From positions 96,797 through 160,796 of the forward strand of contig UBTA01000011.1 of NCBI GenBank assembly GCA_900468065.1: DNA of 64,000 nucleotides, given 5' to 3'. The notes under the pieces were generated by a model. The model was not told the DNA's origin, did no database searches, and saw only the letters and a program-made list of their open reading frames with translations. The first letter of the stretch is position 1; each line of letters starts with the position of its first letter. The DNA comes from Hyphomicrobiales bacterium. Its GTDB lineage: Bacteria; Pseudomonadota; Alphaproteobacteria; Rhizobiales; Rhizobiaceae. Positions 38,688-48,396 of the stretch are shown here, one piece after another. The position numbers were made by a program, and so were the translations under genes.

Positions 38688-39095
38688 TCAGAGCCCGATG
38701 GAAACATCCCGCCCCGCCGTGCGCATCGACACGGAGAAGCCGGCGATGACGTCGATGAAGCAGATCGTCATCAGGATGAAGAAGACGTGGGTCGCGGCAT
38801 TGGCGACCAGCAGGAATTCCACCAGGAAGACGATGAACAGAACCATCGAGAGCAGATGATCCATCAGCGCCTTGGAGCTGATGCGGGTCGCCTTGAGGAT
38901 TTCGACGAAGAGCAGCACCAGCGCGATGACGATCATCAGGTCGCCCATGCTCATCGTCCAGACGGCACCGGACAGCATGGTCATCGAGAAAACGGTGTTT
39001 TCGAAAACCGCGACACCGCCGCTTCCCAATACGCCCATCATTCCAAGATTGTAGAGAATGAACGGCAGGATCAGCAATGGAATGGCGGCAATCAT
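38688..39095 (-). CDS. Small integral membrane protein of unknown function
   Basis: 135 aa, strongly hydrophobic, with about four membrane segments: residues 1-20 (MIAAIPLLILPFILYNLGMM), 28-48, 55-75 and 90-125. I recognise no named domain. The start at 39095 has GGGAG 10 bases upstream; the frame is open to 39170, but that extension is charged and unlike the rest. It converges with phaR and is transcribed away from the region after rpmF on the same strand. A Cys-free, His-poor composition gives no hint of function. Confidence 0.7.
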   Translation of the reverse strand: MIAAIPLLILPFILYNLGMMGVLGSGGVAVFENTVFSMTMLSGAVWTMSMGDLMIVIALVLLFVEILKATRISSKALMDHLLSMVLFIVFLVEFLLVANAATHVFFILMTICFIDVIAGFSVSMRTAGRDVSIGL

Positions 39096-39241
39096 CAGCA
39101 ACGGCTCCCAGTTTCTCGCACCAGCCTCTCCGGCCGAGCATTGATCGATATGTGCCTTACGGCGCGGCAAGCGTCAAGAAAACGGCCGCGGCTGGCAGAT
39201 AGCGCAAGGATTTGGGAAAACTATGGTGGTGGCAAAACAGA

Positions 39242-39268
39242 AAAAGGGCCGGCAAGAGCCAGCCCTTT
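39242..39268 (-). terminator. Intrinsic terminator of rpmF
   Basis: On the minus strand AAAGGGCTGGC pairs with GCCGGCCCTTT (one mismatch) and is followed by TTTTT-rich sequence; it lies 26 bases after the rpmF stop. Confidence 0.8.
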
Positions 39269-39293
39269 CAATCACAGCCCAACGGCCCGCTGA

Positions 39294-39479
39294 TTAAGCG
39301 GAAGCCTTCGGGGTCAGAACCTGACGGCCGCGGTACATGCCTGTCTTCAGGTCGATGTGGTGCGGACGGCGCAGTTCGCCGGAATTCTTGTCTTCGATGT
39401 AGGTCGGCGTCTTCAGCGCATCAGCGGAGCGGCGCATGCCACGCTTGGACGGGCTTGTTTTTCTTTTAGGTACAGCCAT
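39294..39479 (-). CDS. rpmF: 50S ribosomal protein L32
   Basis: 61-aa ribosomal protein. [20 protein letters not shown] is the typical N-terminus and [17 protein letters not shown] the typical end of the alphaproteobacterial L32. It lacks the four-cysteine zinc motif found in some other L32 proteins, as is usual in this class. The start is placed at 39479 at the canonical MAVPKRK; a further four codons upstream are open but not conserved. Confidence 0.97.
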   Translation of the reverse strand: MAVPKRKTSPSKRGMRRSADALKTPTYIEDKNSGELRRPHHIDLKTGMYRGRQVLTPKASA

Positions 39480-39638
39480 TTCATACTCCACTTATCGGGC
39501 AAAACTCTGTTTCGCAGCCAGTCTGTTGGCCGGGAAAAACAGATGTCAATCTCGGAATTTGCCGGGCTTATACATGCCCAACAGGCGTTTGACCAGTCCC
39601 CACAGCTATTTTTTCGCAAGGGCGGCCGCAGAAACGGA

Positions 39639-40286
39639 TCAGGCCTCGTCCTCCGGGACGATCCAGGTTTCCTTCAGAGCCGCCTCCTGCCACTTCTGGA
39701 AGGCTGGATGCGTCTTGACCGCATCCATATATTCGAGCGAGCCGGGATTGCGGGTGAGGTCGTAGATCTCGAACCGATTGACCACCGGGGCAAACATCGC
39801 ATCGGCAGCAGTAAAGCTGCCGAACAGGAACGGGCCGCCGGAGCGGGCCACCGCTTCGCGCCAGATCGTCTCGATCCGCTCGACATCGTCCGCGACGCCA
39901 TCAGGCAGATCAATCGCCCGCTTCTCGCGGCGGATGTTCATCGGGCAGGCGTTGCGCAGCGCCCGGAAGCCTGAGAGCATTTCCATCGAATAGGCCCGCG
40001 CCACCGCCCGCTCGGCCGGATCCTTCGGCCAAAGCCCGGCATCGGGGAAAAGTTCGGCGGCATATTCGATGATCGCCAGCGACTGCCAGACGCGCACATC
40101 GCCGTGATGCAGGGCGGGAACCTGCCCCGTCGGGGAAATATCCTTGAACTTCGGGTTACCGGCCGGAAAATCGAAGGGGATAAGCACCTCCTCAAACGGG
40201 ATGCCGCAAGCCTCCAGCGCAAGCCAGGGCCGCAACGACCAAGAGGAATAGTTTTTGTTACCGACATAGAGCGTCAACTTGGTCAT
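39639..40286 (-). CDS. Glutathione S-transferase family protein
   Basis: 215 aa. The thioredoxin-like N-terminal domain has NKNYSSWSLRPWLAL with the likely catalytic serine, the cis-proline in TGQVPALHHGD and the glutathione-binding QSLAIIEYAAEL. The helical C-terminal domain spans residues 90-215, with FTAADAMFAPV. The substrate is unknown. Its ATG overlaps the stop of the DUF1868 gene as ATGA, so the two are translated together. Confidence 0.9.
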   Translation of the reverse strand: MTKLTLYVGNKNYSSWSLRPWLALEACGIPFEEVLIPFDFPAGNPKFKDISPTGQVPALHHGDVRVWQSLAIIEYAAELFPDAGLWPKDPAERAVARAYSMEMLSGFRALRNACPMNIRREKRAIDLPDGVADDVERIETIWREAVARSGGPFLFGSFTAADAMFAPVVNRFEIYDLTRNPGSLEYMDAVKTHPAFQKWQEAALKETWIVPEDEA

Positions 40287-41020
40287 GGCGCATTCCTTAC
40301 TGTCTTTGTTGAGCGTCCGAAGACAATCAGCTCTTCGAAATGATTCATGTCTTCAAACGAGCAGAATGCCGGAGGATCGAGATCGACGACGGGCGACCGC
40401 TCCTTGAGATAGGCCAGCTGTTCCGCCAGCACCTCCTGCCAGCGCGGCAGCACCGCGTCAGCGAGCCAGCCGATAATATAGGCGAAAGTGATGTGGAACA
40501 CGTAATCGTCGTGGTCCGGATGACGATAGCCAAAAACCCCGGAAAAGGCATCACGCCATTCCCGCAGGCACCGCCGGTCATCAACGCTATCACCTTCAAG
40601 CGTCAGTCCAAGCGGCGTCACCTCGGTAATACGCGCACGGAAAGGCGAGAGCGGTGCGAAATTTCTTAGCTTGTCGCGAAAGTGGCTAGTCATCACATCG
40701 ATTGGCGTATCCCGGGCCATATCCGTTGGCCAATAGGGCTGCCTGCGGCGATATTCTATGATTCCCTGGAAGATGGTCATGTGCAGGCTGGAAGCATGTG
40801 TGAAGGCGAACTGACCGGCTTCGGGCATCGACATCAAACGATCCCGCACGGCAAGAATGGCGGCATGCGAAGGCGTCCCCGCGGTGACGTGAGAAACGAC
40901 GGTATTGCCGGGTTCTTTGAGGAAACGGCCATCAGCCGAGTAGCGGGTACCGAGATGCCGTGGTGGAGCATTGTTGGCGCTACGGGCAAAGCCGATGAGG
41001 GACGTATCAATCGAGACCAT
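40283..41020 (-). CDS. DUF1868 protein, 2H-phosphoesterase-like
   Basis: 245 aa. Two short His-containing motifs, SLHMTIFQG and FHITFAYIIG, stand about 110 residues apart, the pattern of 2H phosphoesterases (RNA ligase/cyclic phosphodiesterase fold). The N-terminal PRHLGTRYSADGRFLKEPGN and TVVSHV are the DUF1868 signature. The substrate is unknown; relatives act on 2',3'-cyclic or other nucleotide esters. I start at 41020 (MVSIDTSL); the frame opens further to a TTG at 41110. It is the middle gene of mtgA - DUF1868 - GST. Confidence 0.78.
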   Translation of the reverse strand: MVSIDTSLIGFARSANNAPPRHLGTRYSADGRFLKEPGNTVVSHVTAGTPSHAAILAVRDRLMSMPEAGQFAFTHASSLHMTIFQGIIEYRRRQPYWPTDMARDTPIDVMTSHFRDKLRNFAPLSPFRARITEVTPLGLTLEGDSVDDRRCLREWRDAFSGVFGYRHPDHDDYVFHITFAYIIGWLADAVLPRWQEVLAEQLAYLKERSPVVDLDPPAFCSFEDMNHFEELIVFGRSTKTVRNAP

Positions 41021-41125
41021 AGGATAATCGAGCCTTTCGAGAATAGGAATCAGGCCCGGATGGCAGAATTTCACAACGTCAGGATGACACCATCCCAAAC
41101 CGCGCTCCAATGAAAAGACCTGATC

Positions 41126-41899
41126 TCACTCATAAAGGCATTTGATATATTCGCCGGACCGGCTGGCGCGGCGCTCGATCAGCGAGGCAAGACTGCGCAG
41201 ACCACGGCCGGGTTTGCCGGCATTGCGCTCGATCGGATTGGGCAGGGATACGGCAAGAAGCGCTGCCTGCCGCCGGGTGAGCTTTGCAGCGGGAACGCCG
41301 AAATGGTGTTTTGCAGCCGCCTCGGCGCCGTAGATGCCAGGACCCCACTCGGCAACATTGAGATAGAGTTCCATCATCCGCTGCTTGCTCCAGACGAAAT
41401 CGGACGCCAGCGCCAAAGGCAGTTCCATCCCCTTGCGAATGAAGGAGCGGCCATTCCACAAAAACAGGTTCTTTGCTGTCTGCATCGGGATCGTCGACGC
41501 GCCGCGGGTAGCCTCCCCTTCCAGCGCATCATTGACCACGCCACGCATCTGGACCCAGTCGACACCGTCGTGAATGCAGAACTGGCCGTCTTCCGACATC
41601 ATCACCGATCGCACCAGATTGGGCGATATATCCTCAAAGGCGACCCATTGGCGGTCATAACCACGGAAAAGCAGAAGATCGCGCAGCATCAGCGTCGAAA
41701 TCGGATGGATGAAGCTTGGTGCGTAAAGGACGATCAGTACGTAGGGCAGGACGGCGATCGCGACCGCGATCAGCAGAATTTGGCGCCAACGCCGACGCAG
41801 GGCCTGGCCCCATCCCCGCGAACGGCTGGAAGACACGTCCTGCTCCTCCCGAGTTTCCGGTACAATGTCCACCCCTGAAACGCCCGCCTGATGATCCAT
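41126..41899 (-). CDS. mtgA: Monofunctional peptidoglycan glycosyltransferase
   Basis: 257-aa inner-membrane GT51 enzyme that polymerises lipid II into glycan strands. A charged cytoplasmic N-terminus (residues 1-38) leads into one membrane segment ([19 protein letters not shown]). The catalytic domain has [16 protein letters not shown] with the general-base glutamate, [27 protein letters not shown] and [20 protein letters not shown]. No transpeptidase domain follows, which separates it from class A PBPs. It is divergent from ispA and probably leads the three-gene minus-strand unit. Confidence 0.94.
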   Translation of the reverse strand: MDHQAGVSGVDIVPETREEQDVSSSRSRGWGQALRRRWRQILLIAVAIAVLPYVLIVLYAPSFIHPISTLMLRDLLLFRGYDRQWVAFEDISPNLVRSVMMSEDGQFCIHDGVDWVQMRGVVNDALEGEATRGASTIPMQTAKNLFLWNGRSFIRKGMELPLALASDFVWSKQRMMELYLNVAEWGPGIYGAEAAAKHHFGVPAAKLTRRQAALLAVSLPNPIERNAGKPGRGLRSLASLIERRASRSGEYIKCLYE

Positions 41900-42031
41900 T
41901 CAATTTTCATAGAACAAGCGCGGATAAAATTGAACGGTTTTCTCGGTAACGCACAGCAAGCCGCGCGCGCGGCTGCCGATATGGTAAAATCCCGTTGCCA
42001 GCGGGCGCGCAGTCATGCCAAACAGCGCCGC

Positions 42032-42940
42032 ATGAGCGAGACATCCTTTGAAATCCGCCTGAAGTCCATCGCCGCAGAGGTCGAGGCGTGCCTGATCGGC
42101 ATTCTCAACGAACAGCCGCAGGCTGACGAAATTGCCCGGCCCGCGCCGCTCATCGCTGCGATGCGTCATGGCGTCCTCAACGGCGGCAAACGCCTTCGCC
42201 CATTCCTGGTGATGGAAAGCACAGCCTTTCTCGGCGGCGACCGGCAAGCGGCGTTGCGCATCGGCGCAGCGCTCGAATGCGTTCACAGCTACTCGCTCGT
42301 CCATGACGACCTTCCCGCCATGGACGACGATGATCTGAGGCGCGGCCAGCCGACGGTGCACATCGCCTATGGCGAGGCTAATGCGATCCTTGCTGGCGAC
42401 AGCCTTCTGACGCTTGCCTTCGATATCATCGCCGCCCCGGAAACCAACCTTTCCGATCGTCAGAAGACCGAGCTGGTTCTGGCCCTTGCGCGCGCCTCCG
42501 GCATAGGCGGCATGGCCGGCGGGCAGGCGCTGGATCTGGCGGCAGAGACATCTGCCCCGGACGAGGCTGATATCGTGACGTTGCAAGCGATGAAGACCGG
42601 CGCGCTGATCCGTTTTGCTTGCGAAGCTGGCGCCATCATCGCCGGGGGCAGCGCAGACGACCGGCAACTGATGCGAACCTATGGCGAGACGGTCGGCCTT
42701 GCCTTCCAACTGGCCGACGACCTGCTCGACCTGACAGCGGATGCAAAGACTATGGGCAAGGCGACCGGCAAGGACGCCGCCCGTGGCAAGGGCACGCTGG
42801 TCTCCCTGCGCGGCCAGGCCTGGGCGGAAACCCGGCTGGCGGCGTTGGTCGCAGATGCTGCCGTCCTGCTCGAGCCGTTCGGCGCGCGCGCCGATATTCT
42901 CAACCAGGCCGCCCGCTTTATCGCCAACCGCAGCCACTGA
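42032..42940 (+). CDS. ispA: Farnesyl-diphosphate synthase (short-chain polyprenyl synthetase)
   Basis: 302-aa cytoplasmic prenyltransferase that joins IPP to DMAPP/GPP. The first Asp-rich motif HDDLPAMDDDDLRRGQP is near residue 91 and the second is LADDLLD near 230; NGGKRLRP is the IPP-binding segment. Residues just before the first motif (CVHSYSLVHDD) are of the short-chain type, so C15 product is most likely. The start at 42032 is the only one giving the normal family length; 47 more codons upstream are open but basic and unlike IspA. With ispG at 44.6-45.9 kb it links to the MEP pathway. Confidence 0.92.
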   Translation: MSETSFEIRLKSIAAEVEACLIGILNEQPQADEIARPAPLIAAMRHGVLNGGKRLRPFLVMESTAFLGGDRQAALRIGAALECVHSYSLVHDDLPAMDDDDLRRGQPTVHIAYGEANAILAGDSLLTLAFDIIAAPETNLSDRQKTELVLALARASGIGGMAGGQALDLAAETSAPDEADIVTLQAMKTGALIRFACEAGAIIAGGSADDRQLMRTYGETVGLAFQLADDLLDLTADAKTMGKATGKDAARGKGTLVSLRGQAWAETRLAALVADAAVLLEPFGARADILNQAARFIANRSH

Positions 42941-43124
42941 TATCGGCAGGCAGCGAGCGGTCTTTTATCGCATTTTTTCTGTTCAAAAGAGACGCAGGAA
43001 TGCGCTGAACCTGCTTGTCCGCCAGGCGGCATAGTTGCGTCTGATATTGCATCAATCGTCTTGGATTTATGCAGAGATGCATATTTCAAGTCTCTGTAAT
43101 AAAATGCATTTTAACTTTGCCTTA

Positions 43125-43153
43125 TTGACACAATGGTCCACGTGAACTATCCC
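43125..43153 (+). promoter_or_regulatory. Likely promoter for the mntP riboswitch
   Basis: TTGACA (43125-43130), 17-base spacer, TATCCC (43148-43153). RNA would start a few bases before the riboswitch core at 43163. Confidence 0.55.
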
Positions 43154-43154
43154 T

Positions 43155-43275
43155 CCCGCATCGGGGAGTAGCCACTGCATACCCCTGCAGGATCGTATCA
43201 ACATGCTTGCGCCCATGCGCATGGTGCGATCGGCCGAGACGCTCGGCCCGGCAAGACCGTGGCGACGATGCCCTG
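43155..43275 (+). ncRNA. yybP-ykoY manganese riboswitch upstream of mntP
   Basis: The hallmarks of the yybP-ykoY motif are present in order: GGGGAGTAGCC (43163-43173), TCAACATGC (43198-43206) after a stem-loop, a variable hairpin (GCCCATGCGCATGGTGC region), and CGGCAAGACCG (about 43249-43259). This RNA binds Mn2+ and turns on Mn export genes. An AT-rich stretch with no gene fills 42941-43120. Ends are approximate; the expression platform lies between 43260 and the mntP start, where GCCCTG/CAGGC can pair. Confidence 0.85.
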
Positions 43276-43327
43276 CCGGACAGGCAATCAACGCCCGGTT
43301 TCCAACGTCCGTTTCGAAAGCTGATCC

Positions 43328-43885
43328 ATGTCACCGTTTACCATTGCCATGCTGGCAATCAGCATGTCCGTCGATGCCTTTGCTGTTGCCGTGGGCCGGG
43401 GTGCCGCCATCGGCCGGCCGAAATTCCGCGAAACCATGCGCACCGGCCTCGTCTTCGGCATCATCGAGGCGATCACCCCGATCATCGGCTGGGCCGCAGG
43501 TGTCGCCGCCAGCCAGTTTGTTCAAGCGATCGACCACTGGATCGCGTTTGCACTTTTGGGAACGGTCGGCATCCACATGCTCTACGCTTCGACACAGAAG
43601 AGCGAAGCGGCAGAATCTGCGCATTTGTCCCTTCCCCTTTTGATGGCGACAGCGGTCGGAACCAGCCTCGACGCCATGGCCGTCGGCGTTTCTCTGGCCT
43701 TTCTCGACGTCAATATCTTCGTCATTGCAGCAGCCATCGGTGTCGCGACCTTCCTCATGTCCTCGGGCGGCATGCTGGTCGGACGCCTGATCGGCGAGCG
43801 TTTTGGCCGGATCGCCGAGGCGCTGGCAGGCGTGGTGCTGGTGGGCCTTGGGATCTCCATCCTGATCGAACATTTGTCGGCTTGA
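43328..43885 (+). CDS. mntP: Manganese efflux pump MntP
   Basis: 185-aa inner-membrane Mn2+ exporter with six predicted membrane segments in two repeated halves. The repeats carry the family motifs [13 protein letters not shown] (residues about 15-27) and [13 protein letters not shown] (about 116-128), whose aspartates are needed for metal transport. The riboswitch directly upstream supports the assignment and predicts induction by manganese. It stands as a single gene; the LysE-type gene starts 110 bp later. Confidence 0.95.
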   Translation: MSPFTIAMLAISMSVDAFAVAVGRGAAIGRPKFRETMRTGLVFGIIEAITPIIGWAAGVAASQFVQAIDHWIAFALLGTVGIHMLYASTQKSEAAESAHLSLPLLMATAVGTSLDAMAVGVSLAFLDVNIFVIAAAIGVATFLMSSGGMLVGRLIGERFGRIAEALAGVVLVGLGISILIEHLSA

Positions 43886-43994
43886 GCCAGCCGTCAAAAT
43901 TGTCACCGCAACAAGAATGCGCGTTTTCTTTCGGGGCGCAGTCAGCATGATGGCGCTCTGCCGCGCTTGAAAGCGCCGCGCCGGAGATTGTCGG

Positions 43995-44633
43995 ATGTCC
44001 ACCCTTCTGCCCTACCTGCCGCAGCTAATGGTCGCCTGGGGCGCCTATATCATCGCCACCGCTTCGCCGGGGCCGGCTGTCGTCGCCATCATCTCCACGT
44101 CAATCAGCCGCGGCCGCAATGCCGGACTGGCGCTGGCCTTTGGCGTCCTGACGGGATCCTATACCTGGGCAATGCTGGCCGCCGCGGGGCTTTCCGCACT
44201 GATCAGCACCTATGGAAACGCCTTGTTCATCCTCAAGATTGCCGGCGGGCTCTATCTGCTCTGGTTGGCGTTCAAGGCGCTGAAAGCGGCGATGCGGAAG
44301 GAAACCGAAGCTGCGTTGCCGCTCGAAAAGCAGCCACCCTCGTTGCGCCGTCTTTACTTCAAGGGGCTGGGCATCCACCTGACCAACCCGAAGGCGATCT
44401 TCTCCTGGCTGACGCTGGTTTCGCTCGGTACGCCGCAGGATGCGCCGCAGGTCATGCCCGTCCTGATCGGCGGCTGCATGGTGCTCGGCGTCATCATCTT
44501 CATGGGCTTTGCGCTGCTGTTTTCAATCGAGCCCGTACACCGTGGCTACAGGAAGGCCCGCCGCTGGATCGAAGGCGCCATGGCTGGGTTCTTCGCCTTC
44601 GCCGGCCTGAAGCTTCTGGCGATAAAAATTTAG
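43995..44633 (+). CDS. LysE/RhtB family amino-acid exporter
   Basis: 212-aa inner-membrane protein with five to six membrane segments. ATASPGPAVVAIISTSISRG is the family signature near residue 21, followed by GVLTGSYTWAMLA and FKGLGIHLTNPKAIFSWLT. The group exports amino acids or related metabolites; the substrate here is unknown. It converges on ispG with a single base between the stops and no visible terminator. Confidence 0.9.
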   Translation: MSTLLPYLPQLMVAWGAYIIATASPGPAVVAIISTSISRGRNAGLALAFGVLTGSYTWAMLAAAGLSALISTYGNALFILKIAGGLYLLWLAFKALKAAMRKETEAALPLEKQPPSLRRLYFKGLGIHLTNPKAIFSWLTLVSLGTPQDAPQVMPVLIGGCMVLGVIIFMGFALLFSIEPVHRGYRKARRWIEGAMAGFFAFAGLKLLAIKI

Positions 44634-44634
44634 C

Positions 44635-45888
44635 CTATTCGGCCGCTGCCTGACCCTGACCAAAGCGCTTTTCGATATATTCGCCGACAAGCGTCTCGAA
44701 ATCACCGGCGATATTGGTGCCGCGAATGGTCAAGGCCTTTTTGCCGTCGATATAGACAGGCGCTGCCGGAAGCTCGCCGGTGCCCGGCAGCGAAATGCCG
44801 ATATCGGCATGTTTGCTTTCGCCGGGGCCATTGACGATGCAGCCCATGACAGCGACCTTCAGGCCCTCGACACCAGGATATTTCTCGCGCCAGACCGGCA
44901 TGTTGCGGCGGATATCGCCCTCGATCTTCTGGGCCAGTTCCTGGAACACCGTGGACGTGGTGCGTCCACAGCCCGGACAGGCGGCAACGACCGGGATGAA
45001 CTGGCGGAAACCCATGACCTGCAGCAGTTCCTGCGCCACCTGCACCTCGCGAGTACGGTCGCCACCGGGCTCGGGCGTCAGTGATATACGAATGGTATCG
45101 CCAATGCCCTGTTGCATCAGGATGCCGAGCGAGGCAGCCGATGAGACGATGCCCTTCGAGCCCATGCCGGCTTCGGTCAGGCCCAGATGCAGCGCATGGT
45201 TGGAGCGCGAAGACAGCATCGAATAGCAGGCGATCAAATCCTGAACGTTGGAAACCTTGGCCGACAGGATGATGCGGTTGCGCGCCAGACCGGCCTCTTC
45301 GGCAAGCTCGGCCGAAATCAGCGCCGATTGCACGATGGTTTCGCGCATCACCTGCTGCGCCGTCAGCGGAAAGCCCTTGGCCTGATTGTCATCCATCAGG
45401 CGGGTCAACAGTTCCTGATCGAGCGAACCCCAGTTGACGCCGATGCGCACCGGCTTGTCGAACTGGACAGCCCGTTCGATGATCTCGACGAACTGCTTGT
45501 CCTTCTTCGCCTTGAAGCCGACATTGCCGGGATTGATGCGGTATTTCGCAAGCGCCTCGGCGCAGGCCGGATGGTCGGCCAAAAGCTTGTGGCCGATATA
45601 ATGGAAATCGCCGATCAACGGAACATCGAGACCGAGGCGCTCGAGCCGCTCACGGATCTTCGGCACGGCGGCCGCACTCTCGTCACGATCGACGGTGATG
45701 CGCACCAGCTCCGAGCCTGCCCGGTGGAGGGCGGCAACCTGTGCAACGGTCGCATCGACATCGGCCGTATCGGTATTGGTCATCGACTGGACGACCACGG
45801 GCGCGGAGCCCCCGACGATCACCCCGCCAACATCGACGGCAACGGAGGCCCTGCGGGGTTGCGGTTCGTAATCGAAGGCGGAAGACAT
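44635..45888 (-). CDS. ispG: 4-Hydroxy-3-methylbut-2-enyl-diphosphate synthase (ferredoxin/flavodoxin)
   Basis: 417-aa [4Fe-4S] enzyme of the MEP pathway that makes HMBPP from MEcPP. The TIM-barrel start shows [20 protein letters not shown]; the cluster ligands are in [10 protein letters not shown] and [11 protein letters not shown]; the intervening insertion is of the ordinary bacterial length. The start at 45888 (MSSAFDYEP) lies 5 bases after AAGGGG. Electron supply may come from a ferredoxin/flavodoxin; FdxA is encoded 14 kb away. Confidence 0.96.
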   Translation of the reverse strand: MSSAFDYEPQPRRASVAVDVGGVIVGGSAPVVVQSMTNTDTADVDATVAQVAALHRAGSELVRITVDRDESAAAVPKIRERLERLGLDVPLIGDFHYIGHKLLADHPACAEALAKYRINPGNVGFKAKKDKQFVEIIERAVQFDKPVRIGVNWGSLDQELLTRLMDDNQAKGFPLTAQQVMRETIVQSALISAELAEEAGLARNRIILSAKVSNVQDLIACYSMLSSRSNHALHLGLTEAGMGSKGIVSSAASLGILMQQGIGDTIRISLTPEPGGDRTREVQVAQELLQVMGFRQFIPVVAACPGCGRTTSTVFQELAQKIEGDIRRNMPVWREKYPGVEGLKVAVMGCIVNGPGESKHADIGISLPGTGELPAAPVYIDGKKALTIRGTNIAGDFETLVGEYIEKRFGQGQAAAE

Positions 45889-46009
45889 GAAAGCCCCTTG
45901 CACGTGCTGTTGCGGCGACTTTCCCTGAGGTGGATGAGGAAAGCCGCCTTGTCAACGGCAACATTCATGGATTGACGGCGAATTGATGACAGGCCGCCGT
46001 CAACGCAGT

Positions 46010-47203
46010 TCAGTCGTGCCCCTTCGGATCGGCATGCACCGCATGGTGCGACAGCGCCAGAACGACGATGAATAGGATCGGCACGCAGGTGAAGATGATC
46101 GAGAAGCCGGTATGCTCCGCGACAAAGCCGATCAGCGACGGTGCAAACAGCATGCCGGAATAGCCCATGAAGGTGGCGACCGACAGCCCGATTCCGGGTG
46201 CCAAGCCCGGCATATTGCCGGCGGCCGAAAAGGCGATCGGCACCATGTTGGAAATGCCGACACCGGCGAGCGCAAATCCTAGGATAGCGAGCGGCGCGTT
46301 GGGTGCCAGACCGGCAAGCACGAGGCCGACCAGTGCGGTCAGCGTGCAAACGCGCAGGGTTCTCACGCCACCGAAGCGGTCGCGGACATGGTCGCCGGCA
46401 AAACGCATGATCGCCATGGTGGCCGAGAAAGCGGCAAAGCCGAAACCGGACATCGCAACCGACGCGCCAAGCTCGTTGCGCAGGTAGAGTGCGCCCCAAT
46501 CGAGCACCGTGCCTTCCGGAACCATCGAAAACAGCGCCACCAGACCGATCAGCCAGGGCAGTGGATTGGACGGCAGCCGCAGCTTCTGCTTGGCGACATC
46601 CGGATGCGGTTGATCGGCAAGAATCATCGGCCAGGCGACGGCCAGCACAGAAAGGCAAACCAGCGTAACGAGTATGACATGCACGTAGACTCCGAAATGC
46701 GCCATGATCAGACCGCCGCTCGCAGCGCCGATCAAACCGCCAAGGCTCCAATAGGCATGGCAGGACGACATGATTGCCCGGCGCATCGATTTTTCGACTT
46801 CAACCGCATTGGCGTTCATCGCCACGTCCATGGCACCGACGAAACCGCCGAGCAGCAGCATGCCGATAACGGCCATCCAGACATTGGGAAGAAGCGTCAA
46901 GAGCAAAAGCATCGGCGACAGCAGGATCGCCGTCACCTTCACCACCTTCTGCGACCCCATCCGGGCGATGAAACCACCGGCAATCGGCATCAGGATCAGC
47001 GAGCCGAGGCCGAAGGCGAGGATCAGCAGACCCAGCACGCTTTCGCTGATACCGAGCCTGTCCTTGAATTCCGGGATTTTTGGCGCCCAACTGCCGGTGA
47101 CAAAACCGTTCATCAGGAACAGCAGCGAAACAGCGAGCCGGCTCTTGGGCATATAGCCTTGCCGGACAGCGGCATGCGGAGGGTTGATACTATGCTGATC
47201 CAT
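46010..47203 (-). CDS. MFS transporter, YbjJ-like
   Basis: 397-aa protein with 12 hydrophobic segments. FLMNGFVTGSWAPKIPEFKD, followed by RLGISESVLGL, is the family start, and GAMDVAMNANAVEVEKSMRR is a conserved cytoplasmic loop. The second half has GDHVRDRFGGVRTLR and GVGISNMVPIAFSAAGNMPG. Substrate unknown; sugars or their derivatives are a guess from the DeoR regulator in the same operon. Last gene of DeoR - VOC - MFS, starting 30 bases after the VOC gene. Confidence 0.87.
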   Translation of the reverse strand: MDQHSINPPHAAVRQGYMPKSRLAVSLLFLMNGFVTGSWAPKIPEFKDRLGISESVLGLLILAFGLGSLILMPIAGGFIARMGSQKVVKVTAILLSPMLLLLTLLPNVWMAVIGMLLLGGFVGAMDVAMNANAVEVEKSMRRAIMSSCHAYWSLGGLIGAASGGLIMAHFGVYVHVILVTLVCLSVLAVAWPMILADQPHPDVAKQKLRLPSNPLPWLIGLVALFSMVPEGTVLDWGALYLRNELGASVAMSGFGFAAFSATMAIMRFAGDHVRDRFGGVRTLRVCTLTALVGLVLAGLAPNAPLAILGFALAGVGISNMVPIAFSAAGNMPGLAPGIGLSVATFMGYSGMLFAPSLIGFVAEHTGFSIIFTCVPILFIVVLALSHHAVHADPKGHD

Positions 47204-47233
47204 GGTCTCTTCCTGTAGAATTTGGTGGCGGCG

Positions 47234-47617
47234 TCAGGCCGTGATTTCGATTGGATTGCCGTCAGGGTCCTTGAGGACCGCCTCATAGAAGCCGTCGCCC
47301 GTCATGCGGGCTGGCGACAGAAGGATGCCCGATGCGGCAGCTTTCGTTGCAAGATCATCGACGGCCTCGCGGCTGCCGAGAGACAAGGCGAGATGGGCGT
47401 AGCCTTGGCGCTCGGATTGCTCGTCCTGCGCATCGATCCACGGCCCCTGCATGACCTCGATCGAGGGGCCGTCCTTCAAATACAGAAACCGGGAAGAAAA
47501 ACCGGGGCGCCGGGCGCTTTCATAGAGATCGCCAACGGTGGCGCCGAAGGTTTCGGCCCAAAAGCCGCACAGGCGTTCGAGGTCGGCGGTCCATAAGGCG
47601 ACATGGGAGATTCTCAT
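47234..47617 (-). CDS. VOC family (glyoxalase-like) protein
   Basis: 127 aa, one vicinal-oxygen-chelate domain of two beta-alpha-beta-beta-beta units. Likely metal ligands are His5 of ISHVALWTADLERL, a residue of the middle strand in FLYLKDGPSIEVM, His in QGYAHLALSLGS and the final glutamate of DPDGNPIEIT. Could be an isomerase, dioxygenase or resistance protein. It overlaps the DeoR stop by 4 bases (ATGA), so it is coupled to that regulator. Confidence 0.85.
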   Translation of the reverse strand: MRISHVALWTADLERLCGFWAETFGATVGDLYESARRPGFSSRFLYLKDGPSIEVMQGPWIDAQDEQSERQGYAHLALSLGSREAVDDLATKAAASGILLSPARMTGDGFYEAVLKDPDGNPIEITA

Positions 47618-48396
47618 GACTTTGTTCCTCCTGCATAAACGACGTGGATGCCCTGGCTGCCGTAAATCTCCGCGGTGTTTCCAGTTGCATCATGCTCGAC
47701 GATGAGCGTCGTACATTCCTGTGCCGTAATGACAGCGTGTGGCGCCGATGTGCCTAGCTTGTCGTTGGTCACCGCCGCCAGAACGGCGGCGCTGTTGCGG
47801 GCGACAAGCCGCTTGAATTCCGCATCCTCATACTCAATGGCTGTCAGTCCGGCATCGAGATCGACGCCGCAAACACCGAGAATGCAGAGATCCGGCCGCA
47901 GTACGCCAACATCGCGCTGTGCCTTGGCGCCAATGGCAGCCCCGACCAGCCGGTCGATCTTGCCGCCGATCAGGATGAGATCGATACGCGGCTTTTCCAT
48001 CAGTGCCGACGCAATCAGCGGCGTATTGGTCACTGCGGTCAGTTCCAATCCGGCGGTAAGCGCTTGTGCAATTGCGAGATTGGTCGAGCTGGCATCGAAG
48101 AAGACGGTCATGCCCGCCTTGATGAAAGGAACAGCAGCTGCAGCCAGCGCCGCCTTGCGCTCGGGCGCTTCGCCGACGCGCTGAGTGAGCGTGGTGCCGC
48201 CGGGGGCGATCGGCAGGGCACCACCATAAACCCGCTCGCACAGGCCTGCCGCTGCAAGCTCGCGCAGATCCCTGCGGATCGTGTCCTCGGAAACCTTGAA
48301 TTCCTGCGCCAGATCAACCGCCAGCACGCGGCCGGACTGCTGCAGGCGATCCTGAATCAGGCTTTGTCTCTGTCGTAAAAGCAAGTCTGTCTGCAT
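47614..48396 (-). CDS. DeoR family transcriptional regulator
   Basis: 260 aa. The N-terminal winged helix has RQSLIQDRLQQSGRVLAVDL and FKVSEDTIRRDLRELAAAGL; the C-terminal DeoR sensor domain, which binds phosphorylated sugars, includes FFDASSTNLAIAQAL and GGKIDRLVGAAIG. It lies first in a unit with the VOC and MFS genes, and is divergent from the cystine transporter 308 bp away. Its targets are probably its own operon, possibly the transporter too. Confidence 0.9.
   Translation of the reverse strand: MQTDLLLRQRQSLIQDRLQQSGRVLAVDLAQEFKVSEDTIRRDLRELAAAGLCERVYGGALPIAPGGTTLTQRVGEAPERKAALAAAAVPFIKAGMTVFFDASSTNLAIAQALTAGLELTAVTNTPLIASALMEKPRIDLILIGGKIDRLVGAAIGAKAQRDVGVLRPDLCILGVCGVDLDAGLTAIEYEDAEFKRLVARNSAAVLAAVTNDKLGTSAPHAVITAQECTTLIVEHDATGNTAEIYGSQGIHVVYAGGTKS

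Noticed and set aside
39492..39638. A tRNA or small RNA after the GST gene
   Set aside because: No cloverleaf or conserved T-arm sequence is visible in this gap, nor in the other intergenic regions examined.
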